Source of the DNA: Sphaerochaeta sp. | GTDB lineage: Bacteria; Spirochaetota; Spirochaetia; Sphaerochaetales; Sphaerochaetaceae | Reading direction: 5' to 3' | Assembly (NCBI GenBank): GCA_003456855.1 | Contig: DMOO01000016.1 | Coordinates: forward strand, 1 to 18,917 | DNA: 18,917 nt | Shown here: piece after piece, positions 7,067-14,834 of the stretch | How positions within the stretch are numbered: position 1 is the first letter of the stretch | Layout: each line of letters opens with the position of its first letter | The notes under the pieces: model-generated | Database searches by the model: none | What the model was told of the DNA's origin: nothing | The model's input: only the letters and a program-made list of their open reading frames with translations | Made by a program: the position numbers and the translations under genes

Positions 7067-7118
7067 GTTATTCCTTCAGCATCCAAGTGTAGACTTTCTT
7101 AAAATGCGCCTTTGGGTT

Positions 7119-8255
7119 TTAGTTGACAAGTAGAATCGACTTGAGTTTCTCTATCTGGTCCTCAGTGATCCCGATTGAATAGAGGTAGTTCAGCCCCTTC
7201 TCCTGGTAGGTTCCCCCCTTACAGGCACGGATACCGGTGATTCCAAGGTCGAATTCATCCAGCAACCTGTCTCCGCCTATGTTGCCGAAATTTGAGAAGA
7301 GATAGTCCCTGAGAAGTACCTCGTCAGAGAGGCCCAGAGCACAACCTATCAGGTAGGCCGCAACGCCGGTTCTGTCTGTTCCTATTGAGCAGTGGAAGAC
7401 AATCGGGTAACTGGACTCGTCACAGAGGACGTCGAAGATCTCACGGATCATCGAGGCGCCCTCCTCTCCTGTCATGAGAAGATTGTTCCAGACCCTTGGA
7501 ATAAGGACGTATTTGATGTTTTCTCCCAAAGGGCTGACCATGATTTCGCTTCCGTCTGAAGGATAGCCGTTTGCATAGTTGCCGGTCTTCTTGTCTATGT
7601 CACCTCTAAGGTCAATGTCAGTGACGATTCCAAGCGCCTCTATCTGCTCTAGGCCCTGCGCGGTGATAATAAGGTCCTTCGAGAACTTCTCGTTGAATCT
7701 TCCGCTTCTGTACAGAAGACCCTGCTTGACTGTGGATCCATCCATCGTGGTCTTTCCACCAAGATCACGGAAATTGGTCACTCCATCGATGCAGATGTTC
7801 CTGATTCCATCATCTGTCTTGAATGTATAGACTTCGGTTTCCACCTCTGTACCATCGGGTTTCTGGGCCGTAAGCTGCCAATGGTAGGTGGTGTTTACCT
7901 TAAGGTTCATGCCACCGTCTGCTATGGTGAAGCTGCTCTCACCTGCAGGAATCGGATAGACGGTGACAGCCTCTGGATTCTCCCAGAACAGAAGAGAGAT
8001 TGAGGCATCTGGATCTTTGAAGTCCTTGTTCGCCTTCCAGCTGAAAGTCGGAGACACAGGCCTGCTGAGCTCCACCCTGCCGTTTGCATAGGCCTTGATG
8101 TTCTCGTAGTTATCATCTGCAAGATAGGAGGCCTGAAGCTCGGTGTGGATATCCCACGTGTCGAAGCTTTCCACCTTGGTTGCAGAGCTTCCACAGGAGA
8201 CTAGGACTATTATCAGCAATGCCGCTGAGAGGAATGAAAGGATTCTGGACTTCAT
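7119..8255 (-). CDS. Tyrosine/serine phosphatase-like lipoprotein (Y_phosphatase3 type)
   Basis: A 378-residue lipoprotein (lipobox L-V-S-C, Cys21). After the anchor, residues about 50-147 form a beta-rich region resembling an fn3/Ig-like module ('TTYHWQLTAQ', 'EVYTF'). Residues about 150-378 are a cysteine-based phosphatase of the Y_phosphatase3 family. It has the entry motif N-F-R-D-L-G-G (161-167), 'DIDLR' (213-217, with the likely general-acid region) and the P-loop H-C-S-I-G-T-D-R-T-G (288-297) with Cys289 as nucleophile and Arg295 as phosphate binder. Relatives usually have Lys where Thr293 stands. Export of this catalytic domain suggests it dephosphorylates host, peptide, lipid or sugar phosphates rather than cytoplasmic proteins; that is inference. 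There is no Shine-Dalgarno, and a -10-like box ends 6 nt before the ATG. Confidence 0.87.
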   Translation of the reverse strand: MKSRILSFLSAALLIIVLVSCGSSATKVESFDTWDIHTELQASYLADDNYENIKAYANGRVELSRPVSPTFSWKANKDFKDPDASISLLFWENPEAVTVYPIPAGESSFTIADGGMNLKVNTTYHWQLTAQKPDGTEVETEVYTFKTDDGIRNICIDGVTNFRDLGGKTTMDGSTVKQGLLYRSGRFNEKFSKDLIITAQGLEQIEALGIVTDIDLRGDIDKKTGNYANGYPSDGSEIMVSPLGENIKYVLIPRVWNNLLMTGEEGASMIREIFDVLCDESSYPIVFHCSIGTDRTGVAAYLIGCALGLSDEVLLRDYLFSNFGNIGGDRLLDEFDLGITGIRACKGGTYQEKGLNYLYSIGITEDQIEKLKSILLVN

Positions 8256-8261
8256 GGCTTT

Positions 8262-8290
8262 ATGTTAAACGATAATGATTCTTCCCTCAA
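8262..8290 (-). promoter_or_regulatory. Phosphatase-lipoprotein promoter, predicted leaderless start
   Basis: On the minus strand TTGAGG (8285-8290), exactly 17 nt, TAACAT (8262-8267), 6 nt, then the ATG at 8255. No Shine-Dalgarno lies between. The -10 box is the weakest of the five in this window with this geometry. Confidence 0.4.
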
Positions 8291-8298
8291 CTTCTGTT

Positions 8299-9417
8299 TC
8301 AGACGGACTTGCCTCTGCATTCAATCGGAATCTGCTTGATGACCTTCCCTTCTGAGACGAGGTATGCAAAGTCATAGAGGTTCACAGTTGGACAGATGTG
8401 GCTTGGAATAACCTCAAGCTTGTCACCTATGTTGATTCCATCTCTGAACTCTGCACTGTTGATCACAGCATGCTCGTCATAAAGATTTACGATGTTGATG
8501 TGCTCAGCTCCCTTTATCGAGCCAAAACCATCAGTTGCGCAGATGCCTGTCGGCCTGTTCTGGGAGACCAGGGCCTTGGCCCCGGAATCAAGCACGACAC
8601 GCTCACCCTGGGGCTTTGAGATCACTGAGGCAAGGACCGTGGCGGCACAGTGGCTGTAGTCTCCTATTGCATTGGATTGCCCAACATCGAAGAAGATGTA
8701 GGTGCCAAGCCTCAGCTCGGTTATCCCATCATAGTAATCGCCGTTCATTACAGACGGGGTTGCACCGATACTCACTGTATCGATGTCCACATCCATGCTT
8801 CTTATTATGTTCGCAGCATCGACAGTTCGTTCATAGGCTATCTTTGCCTTTGCCTTGCAATCCTCTATGTCATCAGCCTTATAGGTATGCCCCTCATGGG
8901 AGAAGATACCTTTGAGCATCACGTTTCGGCAATTCTTGATTGCCCTGACAAGACTCCTGAGCTGATCATCATCGACCACTCCGGTCCTCACCTCTCCAAC
9001 CTCCAGTTCAATGAGGACCTCAAGGGGTTCAGACTCTCCTTCAAAGACCTTCTCCATCTGGGAGAGCTGGACCTCGTTGTCTATTCCGACTCTGATGTGG
9101 ATTCTATGATGCAGCGCCTTGAGCCTCTCATATTTATCAACACCGATAAGTTCATTGGCAATGAAGATGTCAGATATCCCGGCATCAGCCATAACCTCTG
9201 CCTCACCCAGCTTTGCACAGGCGATACCAACAGCACCAACCTCCATCTGGAGCTTGGCGAAATATGGCATTCGGTGGGTTTTGATATGCGGTCTGAGCTT
9301 CAGCCCAAGATCATCTGCCCTCTTCTGCATCATCTTGATATTGTCCATTGCCCTGTCCACATCTATCAGAAGCGCCGGGGTCGGAAGATCGTATGCTGAT
9401 TTCATTGTGTTTGCCAT
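8299..9417 (-). CDS. PLP enzyme, D-threonine aldolase / D-serine dehydratase-like
   Basis: A 372-residue fold-III PLP enzyme (alanine-racemase-type barrel plus beta domain). The PLP lysine is K46 in R-P-H-I-K-T-H. The metal site of the D-serine dehydratase/D-threonine aldolase group is present as H340-x-C342 in 'SHICPTVNLYD'. The length is normal for the family. Such enzymes split D-threonine to glycine and acetaldehyde, or deaminate D-serine to pyruvate via 2-aminoacrylate; the sequence alone does not decide. The ATG lies 3 nt after the RidA stop, with AGGAG inside the end of the RidA gene, so translation is probably coupled. Because RidA hydrolyses 2-aminoacrylate, the pairing slightly favours a dehydratase activity. 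Confidence 0.88.
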   Translation of the reverse strand: MANTMKSAYDLPTPALLIDVDRAMDNIKMMQKRADDLGLKLRPHIKTHRMPYFAKLQMEVGAVGIACAKLGEAEVMADAGISDIFIANELIGVDKYERLKALHHRIHIRVGIDNEVQLSQMEKVFEGESEPLEVLIELEVGEVRTGVVDDDQLRSLVRAIKNCRNVMLKGIFSHEGHTYKADDIEDCKAKAKIAYERTVDAANIIRSMDVDIDTVSIGATPSVMNGDYYDGITELRLGTYIFFDVGQSNAIGDYSHCAATVLASVISKPQGERVVLDSGAKALVSQNRPTGICATDGFGSIKGAEHINIVNLYDEHAVINSAEFRDGINIGDKLEVIPSHICPTVNLYDFAYLVSEGKVIKQIPIECRGKSV

Positions 9418-9420
9418 ATC

Positions 9421-9795
9421 TCACTCCTGAAGCTCGGCCACAGCCTCTATCTCGACCATGCATCCAAAGTGGAGCTCCGGAACAGGAACAACTATCCTTG
9501 CAGGGGCATGGGAACCGAAGAACTCACCATAGACCTTGTTCACAATGTCCCACTGGTGAACATCGGTGACATAGACGCGGCATTGCACAACACTTTCCCT
9601 CTTGAGCCCTGCAGCCGTAAGCACAGATTCAAGGTTCTTAAGTGCAAGAGCCATATGAACCGCCATGTCCGGTTCCGGGACTGTTCCTGTAACAGGATCC
9701 TTTGAAAGCTGACCTGAGATATAAAGCATCCCCTTGGACACAACACCTGGTGAATAGTGTCCTCCCTTGGATTTGTTTCCGCCTATGAATTCCAT
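9421..9795 (-). CDS. RidA family enamine/imine deaminase
   Basis: A 124-residue member of the RidA (YjgF/YER057c/UK114) family, which hydrolyses reactive enamines and imines, notably 2-aminoacrylate released by PLP dehydratases, to keto acids and ammonia. The conserved catalytic arginine is R100 in H-A-P-A-R. The glutamate 15 residues later, E115 in V-E-I-E, matches the Arg/Glu spacing of E. coli RidA. 'YISGQLSKDP' and 'LKNLESVLTAAG' are family signatures. It is the first gene of a two-gene operon with the D-threonine-aldolase-like enzyme. The ATG is preceded by GGAGG with a 6-nt gap, and an extended -10 box lies upstream. With R100 present it should be an active deaminase and not one of the non-catalytic subfamilies. 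Confidence 0.93.
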   Translation of the reverse strand: MEFIGGNKSKGGHYSPGVVSKGMLYISGQLSKDPVTGTVPEPDMAVHMALALKNLESVLTAAGLKRESVVQCRVYVTDVHQWDIVNKVYGEFFGSHAPARIVVPVPELHFGCMVEIEAVAELQE

Positions 9796-9818
9796 GATTG
9801 TCCTCCACCCTTCAGGTG

Positions 9819-9827
9819 ATTATACCA
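9819..9827 (-). promoter_or_regulatory. Extended -10 promoter of the RidA operon
   Basis: On the minus strand TGGTATAAT (9819-9827) is an extended -10 element with a perfect hexamer. I see no good -35. A leader of about 15 nt holds the GGAGG of the RidA gene. Confidence 0.5.
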
Positions 9828-9867
9828 TGAACAGCCTTTTAGGGACTCCAATTAAAATACGATATTA

Positions 9868-9876
9868 TGCTATATT
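9868..9876 (+). promoter_or_regulatory. Extended -10 of the nucleotidase gene, predicted leaderless start
   Basis: TGC directly precedes TATATT (9871-9876), then 6 nt, then the ATG at 9883. No Shine-Dalgarno is present. The -35 region is poor (CCAATT at 17 nt), which is usual for extended -10 promoters. Confidence 0.5.
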
Positions 9877-9882
9877 TGTGAC

Positions 9883-10455
9883 ATGGATCAAAAAGCCAAG
9901 AGAAAACTGACCATCCTCGTGGATATGGATGACACCATCGAGCAGCTTCTGAAGGCCTGGCTCAAGTGCCTTAACGAGAAGTACGGCAGAGATGTCAAAT
10001 GCGAGGAAGTGGTCGACTGGGACATAACAAAGGTCTACCCTGGCTTAACCAGAGAACAGGTCTACGGAGAGATCAATCTGCCGGGCTTCTGGGGCAAGGT
10101 CGAGCCTGTCCCTGGCGCAGTAGAGGCTCTCAAGCACTTTTTGGATTCAGGCCATAAGGTGTACATAGTCACGGCAACCCCATACCAATCGGTTCCGGAG
10201 AAGATGGATGACCTCCTGTTCAAGTACTTCCCTTACCTCTCCTGGGAGAACGTGATAATCACATCAAGCAAGCAGCTCGTCCATGGAGACGTGTTGATCG
10301 ACGATGGGGTCCATAACCTCGAGAACGGGAACTTCGAGAAGATTCTGATAACTGCACCTTACAACAAAGACTACGATGCCGAGGCAAACGGCATGACAAG
10401 GGTAAGCAACTGGAAGGAGATAGTGTCAGAAGTGGACAAACTTGCAGGCCTTTGA
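9883..10455 (+). CDS. HAD-superfamily 5'(3')-deoxyribonucleotidase (NT5C type)
   Basis: A 190-residue HAD phosphatase of the NT5C family, which removes phosphate from (deoxy)pyrimidine monophosphates and helps balance nucleotide pools. Motif I is D14-M-D16-D-T with the nucleophile Asp14 and the acid/base Asp16. Motif II is in 'YIVTATP'. Motif IV is 'DVLIDDG', with the two Mg2+-binding aspartates. 'FWGKVEPVPGAVEAL' before motif II is characteristic of this family. The length is as expected. It diverges from the RidA operon. There is no Shine-Dalgarno, and a TATATT box ends 6 nt upstream of the ATG. Substrate preference is not visible; related bacterial proteins have varied specificities. Confidence 0.87.
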   Translation: MDQKAKRKLTILVDMDDTIEQLLKAWLKCLNEKYGRDVKCEEVVDWDITKVYPGLTREQVYGEINLPGFWGKVEPVPGAVEALKHFLDSGHKVYIVTATPYQSVPEKMDDLLFKYFPYLSWENVIITSSKQLVHGDVLIDDGVHNLENGNFEKILITAPYNKDYDAEANGMTRVSNWKEIVSEVDKLAGL

Positions 10456-10505
10456 TGCAGCCCCTCCATAAGTGTGGTAAAGTATAACCCAGAAGGGGTT
10501 TTACC

Positions 10506-12992
10506 ATGAGAAACAAAATCATCATAAGTCTTATGTCCATCCTTTTGCTCCTGTTCCTTGCAAGTTGCAGAAGTACACAGCAAAATGCTGGAGCGGCTTC
10601 CCAAACAGGAATCCTGGATATCAACATACAGGTTGACTCAAATAATGATGCAGCATCGACCAGCATCGTTGCCAAGGACTTCTCAGGAGAGAAGTTCCTT
10701 GAGTCCACTTCAGGAGCAAGTGCTCATTACAGCCTCCCCGTTCCAGAAGGGCAATACAAGGTGGAATACAAGACCTTGAAGACAGATGGCTCAATTTTGG
10801 CTGAAGGTCTTTCTGTAACTACAGTCTTAGCTGGAAGGACAGCAGAGTTCAGCCTACTGCTGACCGATGGAACCATTGCAGAGCATGTGAAAAGTGTTGT
10901 GGCACAGCCTGAGGACAAGGTAGCAGAAGCAGACAGGACCAAGGTTCTTCCTACTGAGGTAGTCACCCCAACCGAAAAGGAATATTCTGGCACAATTGCC
11001 TATATTGAGGATCTTGAGCTTCCAGAATCATCTGACCTCAACATTAAGAACTTCATGGCTTATCTGGACAGCAGAAGAGACAACGGATTGAAGGGAGAGG
11101 GTTACGTTAGCTCTTTCATTGATAATCTTGCGGTTGTCAACGCTGAATACTCTAAATCCATAACCCAGGAAGAAGCCTTGTCTGTCATGAGAAACAGGGA
11201 AAGAAAGGATTCTGTCACCTATGCTGAAGCCATAGCAGATGTGGATCTATATTTCCGTCTTCTCAGGTATAGGATGGGACATTATGACAGCCTCGGTGGA
11301 GATGCAGTCTTCAATCAGGCAAGAGACAATGTCTTTACAAGTCTCGAAGGATTCAAGAACAAGAAAGTGAGCACATCCATTTTATCAACATTGCTTGCAG
11401 AGGAGCTGAGCTTCGTTGATGATTGTCACTTCGAGATTGATGGCCATCAGGTCTTCTACGAGTTCAATTCGGACAGAATGGTGCATGTGACCTATCTGAG
11501 CGGACTTTCATTCCAGAAGGATTCCAATGGATACTTCATTGAGGAGAAAGGAAATAAATACTATTACATGTCTGTCGACAATGACAATGTGAGAATGGTC
11601 CCTATGCTCAATGACAGAGGAGAACTCATCTACTCTCTTGTGATGTATTGCCCTCCCGCTTCTTCGGTCTCCTCCTCAAAGGTGCTACTGAAGGGTCCCG
11701 GAGCCCTTACCAAGAAAGTGTCCTGGAAGAGAAGCGAGAGCCCATACCAGCATGGTGCATTCGTTTACAAGGAAAGCGACCATCTTGCCTATATGAAGTT
11801 GAACGACGGATGTGGAGACATAGAGGACAAACTCTATTACTATGCCCAGAAAGCAAGGAAGAAGGACGTCGTTATCATCGACCTCAGATCAAATGGAGGC
11901 ACTCACGGCTATGAGTTCTTCAAGGGCTACATAGATGAGCCTGTATCCATCGATGAAGTTGCCTTTGCCAGGGTTGGAATGACAAATGACTTTAACATGA
12001 AACCAGGAGAGGAATACATCTACACGATGGATGTTACCGGCAACGGGAATATCACCACAAGTGACAGCCTTACAATCGTGCTTGTCGACAACAACACCGG
12101 CTGTGCCCCTGAGGAGTTCACACACTTCTTCAGTTTCATAAACAACAGCATAGTCATAGGAACGAACACAAAGGGTCACCTTGATGGTGGAACCACTTCC
12201 TGGGGCGGTGGATCATCGGAATACAACGCCGTCGAACTGCATCTGCCAAACACAGGAATGAGGATTCTGGCAAGCACAAACCTTGCACTATATGGAGATT
12301 ATGAATCCATGGTCGGCAAGGGATTCCAGCCTGACATCTTCGTGGATGACACCTCAAGGTCTCTGGACTATGTCATCAAACTACTCGTCAATGAAGGATA
12401 CATCACATCCGAGGATGCAAAGATATGTCTTCCAAGGGAGAACAGCAAAGTTGACAGTAAGGTTTACCGGAATCTTCCATGGTACGACGAGGACAAGGCA
12501 ATCGAGATGGTTGAATGCGATTCGAAGTACGGGAAATACTATGAAGCCAGAAAAACGATAACACCAGAGGATAATGTCATGAGTTTCACCTGGTCAAAAC
12601 CAGACACATCCAATACATATTGGGTTGAGGTCATGTCAGGAGGTCCTGACGACCAGTGGGTTGACAGCGGGTATCTGCAGGTTGGAGGAATCTCCGGTGG
12701 AGCCGACCTGGGAGGTGGAAATGTACCTATAAACACACCTGTAAAGCTTCAGAACAAACCATTCTATGGAACCGTATATAAACTCGATGAGTCATTTGAA
12801 CCTTTTGAGGTGGTGTTCAGACTCTTCCCCATCAAGAATTACCCAAATGAACTCAAATGGCTTAGAATGGAAATTCCTGTTGGAGATACAAGACCTGTGA
12901 TGACAATCGCTGAAGAAGGCAAGATCATAAGAGTCAATGAGTATGGCGTCTATGAAGGTTCATACGAAGATTGGCCAAACAAACCCTACTGA
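10506..12992 (+). CDS. Large S41-peptidase-like lipoprotein with altered active site
   Basis: An 828-residue lipoprotein (lipobox L-A-S-C, Cys21). Residues 30-120 look like a beta-sandwich, followed by a Glu/Thr-rich linker to about 165. From about 170 to 310 is a mostly helical region ending 'FVDDCHFEI', where S41 proteins have the D-G-H segment. Residues about 420-620 are the S41 core: 'DVVIIDLRSNGG' (D459), then 'VLVDNNTGCAPEEF', then 'IVIGTNTKGHLDGG'. In normal S41 enzymes the nucleophile Ser sits where Cys533 stands, and the general-base Lys lies 25 residues later, exactly where His558 stands (Lys556 is two residues earlier). It may be a Cys-type hydrolase or an inactive binding protein. 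Residues 690-828 form a further beta-rich domain. No PDZ motif is obvious. The Shine-Dalgarno is AGAAGGGG, 7 nt before the ATG. Confidence 0.82.
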   Translation: MRNKIIISLMSILLLLFLASCRSTQQNAGAASQTGILDINIQVDSNNDAASTSIVAKDFSGEKFLESTSGASAHYSLPVPEGQYKVEYKTLKTDGSILAEGLSVTTVLAGRTAEFSLLLTDGTIAEHVKSVVAQPEDKVAEADRTKVLPTEVVTPTEKEYSGTIAYIEDLELPESSDLNIKNFMAYLDSRRDNGLKGEGYVSSFIDNLAVVNAEYSKSITQEEALSVMRNRERKDSVTYAEAIADVDLYFRLLRYRMGHYDSLGGDAVFNQARDNVFTSLEGFKNKKVSTSILSTLLAEELSFVDDCHFEIDGHQVFYEFNSDRMVHVTYLSGLSFQKDSNGYFIEEKGNKYYYMSVDNDNVRMVPMLNDRGELIYSLVMYCPPASSVSSSKVLLKGPGALTKKVSWKRSESPYQHGAFVYKESDHLAYMKLNDGCGDIEDKLYYYAQKARKKDVVIIDLRSNGGTHGYEFFKGYIDEPVSIDEVAFARVGMTNDFNMKPGEEYIYTMDVTGNGNITTSDSLTIVLVDNNTGCAPEEFTHFFSFINNSIVIGTNTKGHLDGGTTSWGGGSSEYNAVELHLPNTGMRILASTNLALYGDYESMVGKGFQPDIFVDDTSRSLDYVIKLLVNEGYITSEDAKICLPRENSKVDSKVYRNLPWYDEDKAIEMVECDSKYGKYYEARKTITPEDNVMSFTWSKPDTSNTYWVEVMSGGPDDQWVDSGYLQVGGISGGADLGGGNVPINTPVKLQNKPFYGTVYKLDESFEPFEVVFRLFPIKNYPNELKWLRMEIPVGDTRPVMTIAEEGKIIRVNEYGVYEGSYEDWPNKPY

Positions 12993-13036
12993 AAAAGAAA
13001 CTCTCGTGGCGAGCCATTATCGTCACGTGGTTTCTT

Positions 13037-13061
13037 CAATCTTACAAGAAGATTATTCTTT
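13037..13061. terminator. Weak AT-rich hairpin between convergent genes
   Basis: The inverted repeat AATCTT/AAGATT (13038-13043 and 13049-13054) with a 5-nt loop is followed by ATTCTTT. It lies between the convergent S41-like and YegP-like genes. It could act as a terminator but is not strong. Confidence 0.3.
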
Positions 13062-13062
13062 A

Positions 13063-13431
13063 CTACTCAGCCATCACAATCTTGGCATCCGGAGCATTGC
13101 GTCCAATGCTGTCAATGCCGTTGAATGCACTGGACTTTGCGCTGTAGCCTTCGCTCACTGTGATGTTCTGACCATTTGATGCTCTGAGTCTGAAGCGTGT
13201 CTCACCAGCCTTGTCTGTATAGACCTCATACTTCGGGCACTTCACAGCAACGATTGGATCAACTGTCTGGTCCTCGACTGGAGCATGGCAGTTCCTCTGA
13301 ACTGACTTGATTCCAGCCTTGCAGGTTCTGATTGACTTGTAAACCTGTGATGATGCAATGACCTCACCGTTTGTAGCGGCCAGATCAAACCTGTAACCAG
13401 TGTTGGTCTTCTTGATAATAAATTTTCCCAT
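13063..13431 (-). CDS. YegP/DUF1508 family protein, two tandem repeats
   Basis: A 122-residue cytoplasmic protein made of two copies of the DUF1508 (YegP) unit. Copy 1 is about residues 2-48 ('KFIIKKTNTGYRFDL..NGEVIASS'), copy 2 about 67-113 ('KYEVYTDKAGETRFRL..NGQNITVSEGY'). Each copy has the hallmark aromatic-x-x-L/F-x-A-x-N-G-x-x-I turn and the downstream G-I-x-S-I/V helix. Family function is not settled. The frame continues ten codons further upstream, but the ATG at 13431 has GGAGG 7 nt before it and begins the first repeat directly. TATACT at 13449-13454 could be its -10 box, leaving a leader of about 11 nt. Confidence 0.9.
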   Translation of the reverse strand: MGKFIIKKTNTGYRFDLAATNGEVIASSQVYKSIRTCKAGIKSVQRNCHAPVEDQTVDPIVAVKCPKYEVYTDKAGETRFRLRASNGQNITVSEGYSAKSSAFNGIDSIGRNAPDAKIVMAE

Positions 13432-13515
13432 TGTCGTCCTCCAACTGAAGTATACACCCATTTGTTTTAGTCGAAAGAGAAAAACAACAAGTTTTTAGAG
13501 ATTCTTTTGCTCCGG

Positions 13516-14745
13516 TCAAAGGCCAAATATCTTTCCGGAGAACGCGAAAAGCTCGTCCATTGGCTTGTTGTGCTTTGGATAGAGGCCCTTCTTGTAGTTG
13601 TCGATGACTACCTCATACCTGTCCATCGCGGTCTTAATCGCATCGTCCCAGGAAAGGTAGATGTTGTCAGAGGCAGCCTGCCCTATCCTCTTCATGGCTT
13701 CAGGGTGCTCGATCATCCTTGTAAGACACACTGCAAGTGATGCGGCGTTCTCTTCGATCATAAGTCCATCAACACCATCGGTGATGCCTTCGCTGGCACA
13801 GCTGTCCTTGATTATGACAGAGCCAAGGGAACAGGCTGCAGCCTCACGGACCACAAGGCCGTTGGTGTCGAAGGTTGACGGGAACAGGAAAAGGTCTCCA
13901 CGGGTATACCATGCAGCAAGGCGCTCACGATCATACACAGGACCTGTGAAAAAGCACTTGTCCTCAAGTCTCAGTTCCTTCACATAGGCCTTGATTGCAT
14001 CCTCTTCCATGCCCTTTCCCACGAAAACCATCCTGAAATCAAGGTTCTGGGATCTCAAAGCAGCCAGAGCATCAAGGATGATGCGGATTCCCTTGTACCA
14101 CTCAAGCCTTCCCACAAAGAGGAATACAGGAATACCGTCAGGAAGGTCATAGCCTGCCGTAACATCCTTCACAAGGGCCTCATCAGATCTGTGGCGCTTC
14201 ATGTCGACGCCGTTGTTCATGACAAGGTAATCGCCTTTGTAGCCAAGGTCCTTCAGGCTCTCACCAGCCCCACGGCTGACAACCCACAGTTCATCGCACA
14301 TGCTGACACTGTTGACCAGCATCTTGATCACGCCCTTGGCAAGAACAGGGTTCTTCAGTGCCTTCTTTATCTCTATGTCGAACTTGGTGTGATAGGTCAG
14401 GACGATAGGTATGTCCAGAAGAGCCCTCATCTCCACAGATATCATGTTCGAGACTGCCGGACAGTGACTGTGAATCAGCTCAAGATCCATGGTCTCCAGC
14501 CTTTTCAAGGTCGATGGAGAGAAAGGCTGACCTACGACGTAGCCAATCTGCTTTGACATGTCAAGGCCTGGATATCTTATTACAGGATAGTCAAATGCAG
14601 AGTCATCGGCTTTTGCGTTCTCGGGGGTGACCACACTAACTCCATAGCCATTGCTCTTCAGAACCCTGGCATAGTTGACCACGGTGTTCGCCACACCATC
14701 GATAAGAGGCGGAAATGAATCGTTAAGAAGGCATACGTTGTGCAT
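13516..14745 (-). CDS. GT4 family glycosyltransferase
   Basis: A 409-residue GT-B glycosyltransferase of family GT4, transferring a sugar from a nucleotide-sugar donor in a retaining reaction. The N-terminal acceptor domain opens 'NDSFPPLIDGVANTV', with the Gly-rich family loop, and contains 'HSHCPAV' and 'TYHTKFD'. The donor domain begins near 'FLFVGRLEWYKG' (about 208-219). The C-terminal E-x7-E motif appears as D293-x7-E301 in 'TFDTNGLVVREAAA', so the first acid is Asp rather than Glu. The domain make-up resembles diacylglycerol or phosphatidylinositol glycosyltransferases, so a role in membrane glycolipid synthesis is plausible but not shown. The ATG has no Shine-Dalgarno; a good promoter puts the transcript start on the ATG itself. 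Confidence 0.9.
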   Translation of the reverse strand: MHNVCLLNDSFPPLIDGVANTVVNYARVLKSNGYGVSVVTPENAKADDSAFDYPVIRYPGLDMSKQIGYVVGQPFSPSTLKRLETMDLELIHSHCPAVSNMISVEMRALLDIPIVLTYHTKFDIEIKKALKNPVLAKGVIKMLVNSVSMCDELWVVSRGAGESLKDLGYKGDYLVMNNGVDMKRHRSDEALVKDVTAGYDLPDGIPVFLFVGRLEWYKGIRIILDALAALRSQNLDFRMVFVGKGMEEDAIKAYVKELRLEDKCFFTGPVYDRERLAAWYTRGDLFLFPSTFDTNGLVVREAAACSLGSVIIKDSCASEGITDGVDGLMIEENAASLAVCLTRMIEHPEAMKRIGQAASDNIYLSWDDAIKTAMDRYEVVIDNYKKGLYPKHNKPMDELFAFSGKIFGL

Positions 14746-14751
14746 GTCTGA

Positions 14752-14780
14752 AATATACTAAACCCCACGAAAGGTGGCAA
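14752..14780 (-). promoter_or_regulatory. GT4 promoter, predicted leaderless start
   Basis: On the minus strand TTGCCA (14775-14780), exactly 17 nt, TATATT (14752-14757), 6 nt, then the ATG at 14745. This is the clearest leaderless arrangement in the window because both hexamers and the spacer are near consensus. Confidence 0.7.
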
Positions 14781-14803
14781 TATTTAGTTAAATTGGATAT
14801 ACT
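14775..14803 (+). promoter_or_regulatory. Diaminopropionate ammonia-lyase promoter sharing its -35 with the GT4 promoter
   Basis: TGGCAA (14775-14780), 17 nt, TATACT (14798-14803). The -35 hexamer is the exact complement of the -35 box of the divergent GT4 promoter. The predicted leader is about 25 nt with GAGG before the ATG. The -35 match is weak (3 of 6). Confidence 0.45.
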
Positions 14804-14834
14804 ATCCATGAATATAAAACCATAGAGGTAAAAC

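Noticed and set aside
7098..7117. Possible hairpin AAAATGCGCC/TTTGGGTTTT between two lipoprotein genes
   Set aside because: Only the outer A/T bases pair; the inner bases do not match, so there is no real stem.
8398..9569. Several plus-strand ORFs (up to 249 codons) opposite the RidA and D-threonine-aldolase-like genes
   Set aside because: The minus-strand proteins have conserved catalytic residues and operon spacing; the plus-strand frames look like shadows of regular codon use.
13480..13496. AAAAAC/GTTTTT inverted repeat as a terminator for the GT4 gene
   Set aside because: The stem is nearly all A-T and would be unstable; it may simply reflect an A/T-rich spacer.
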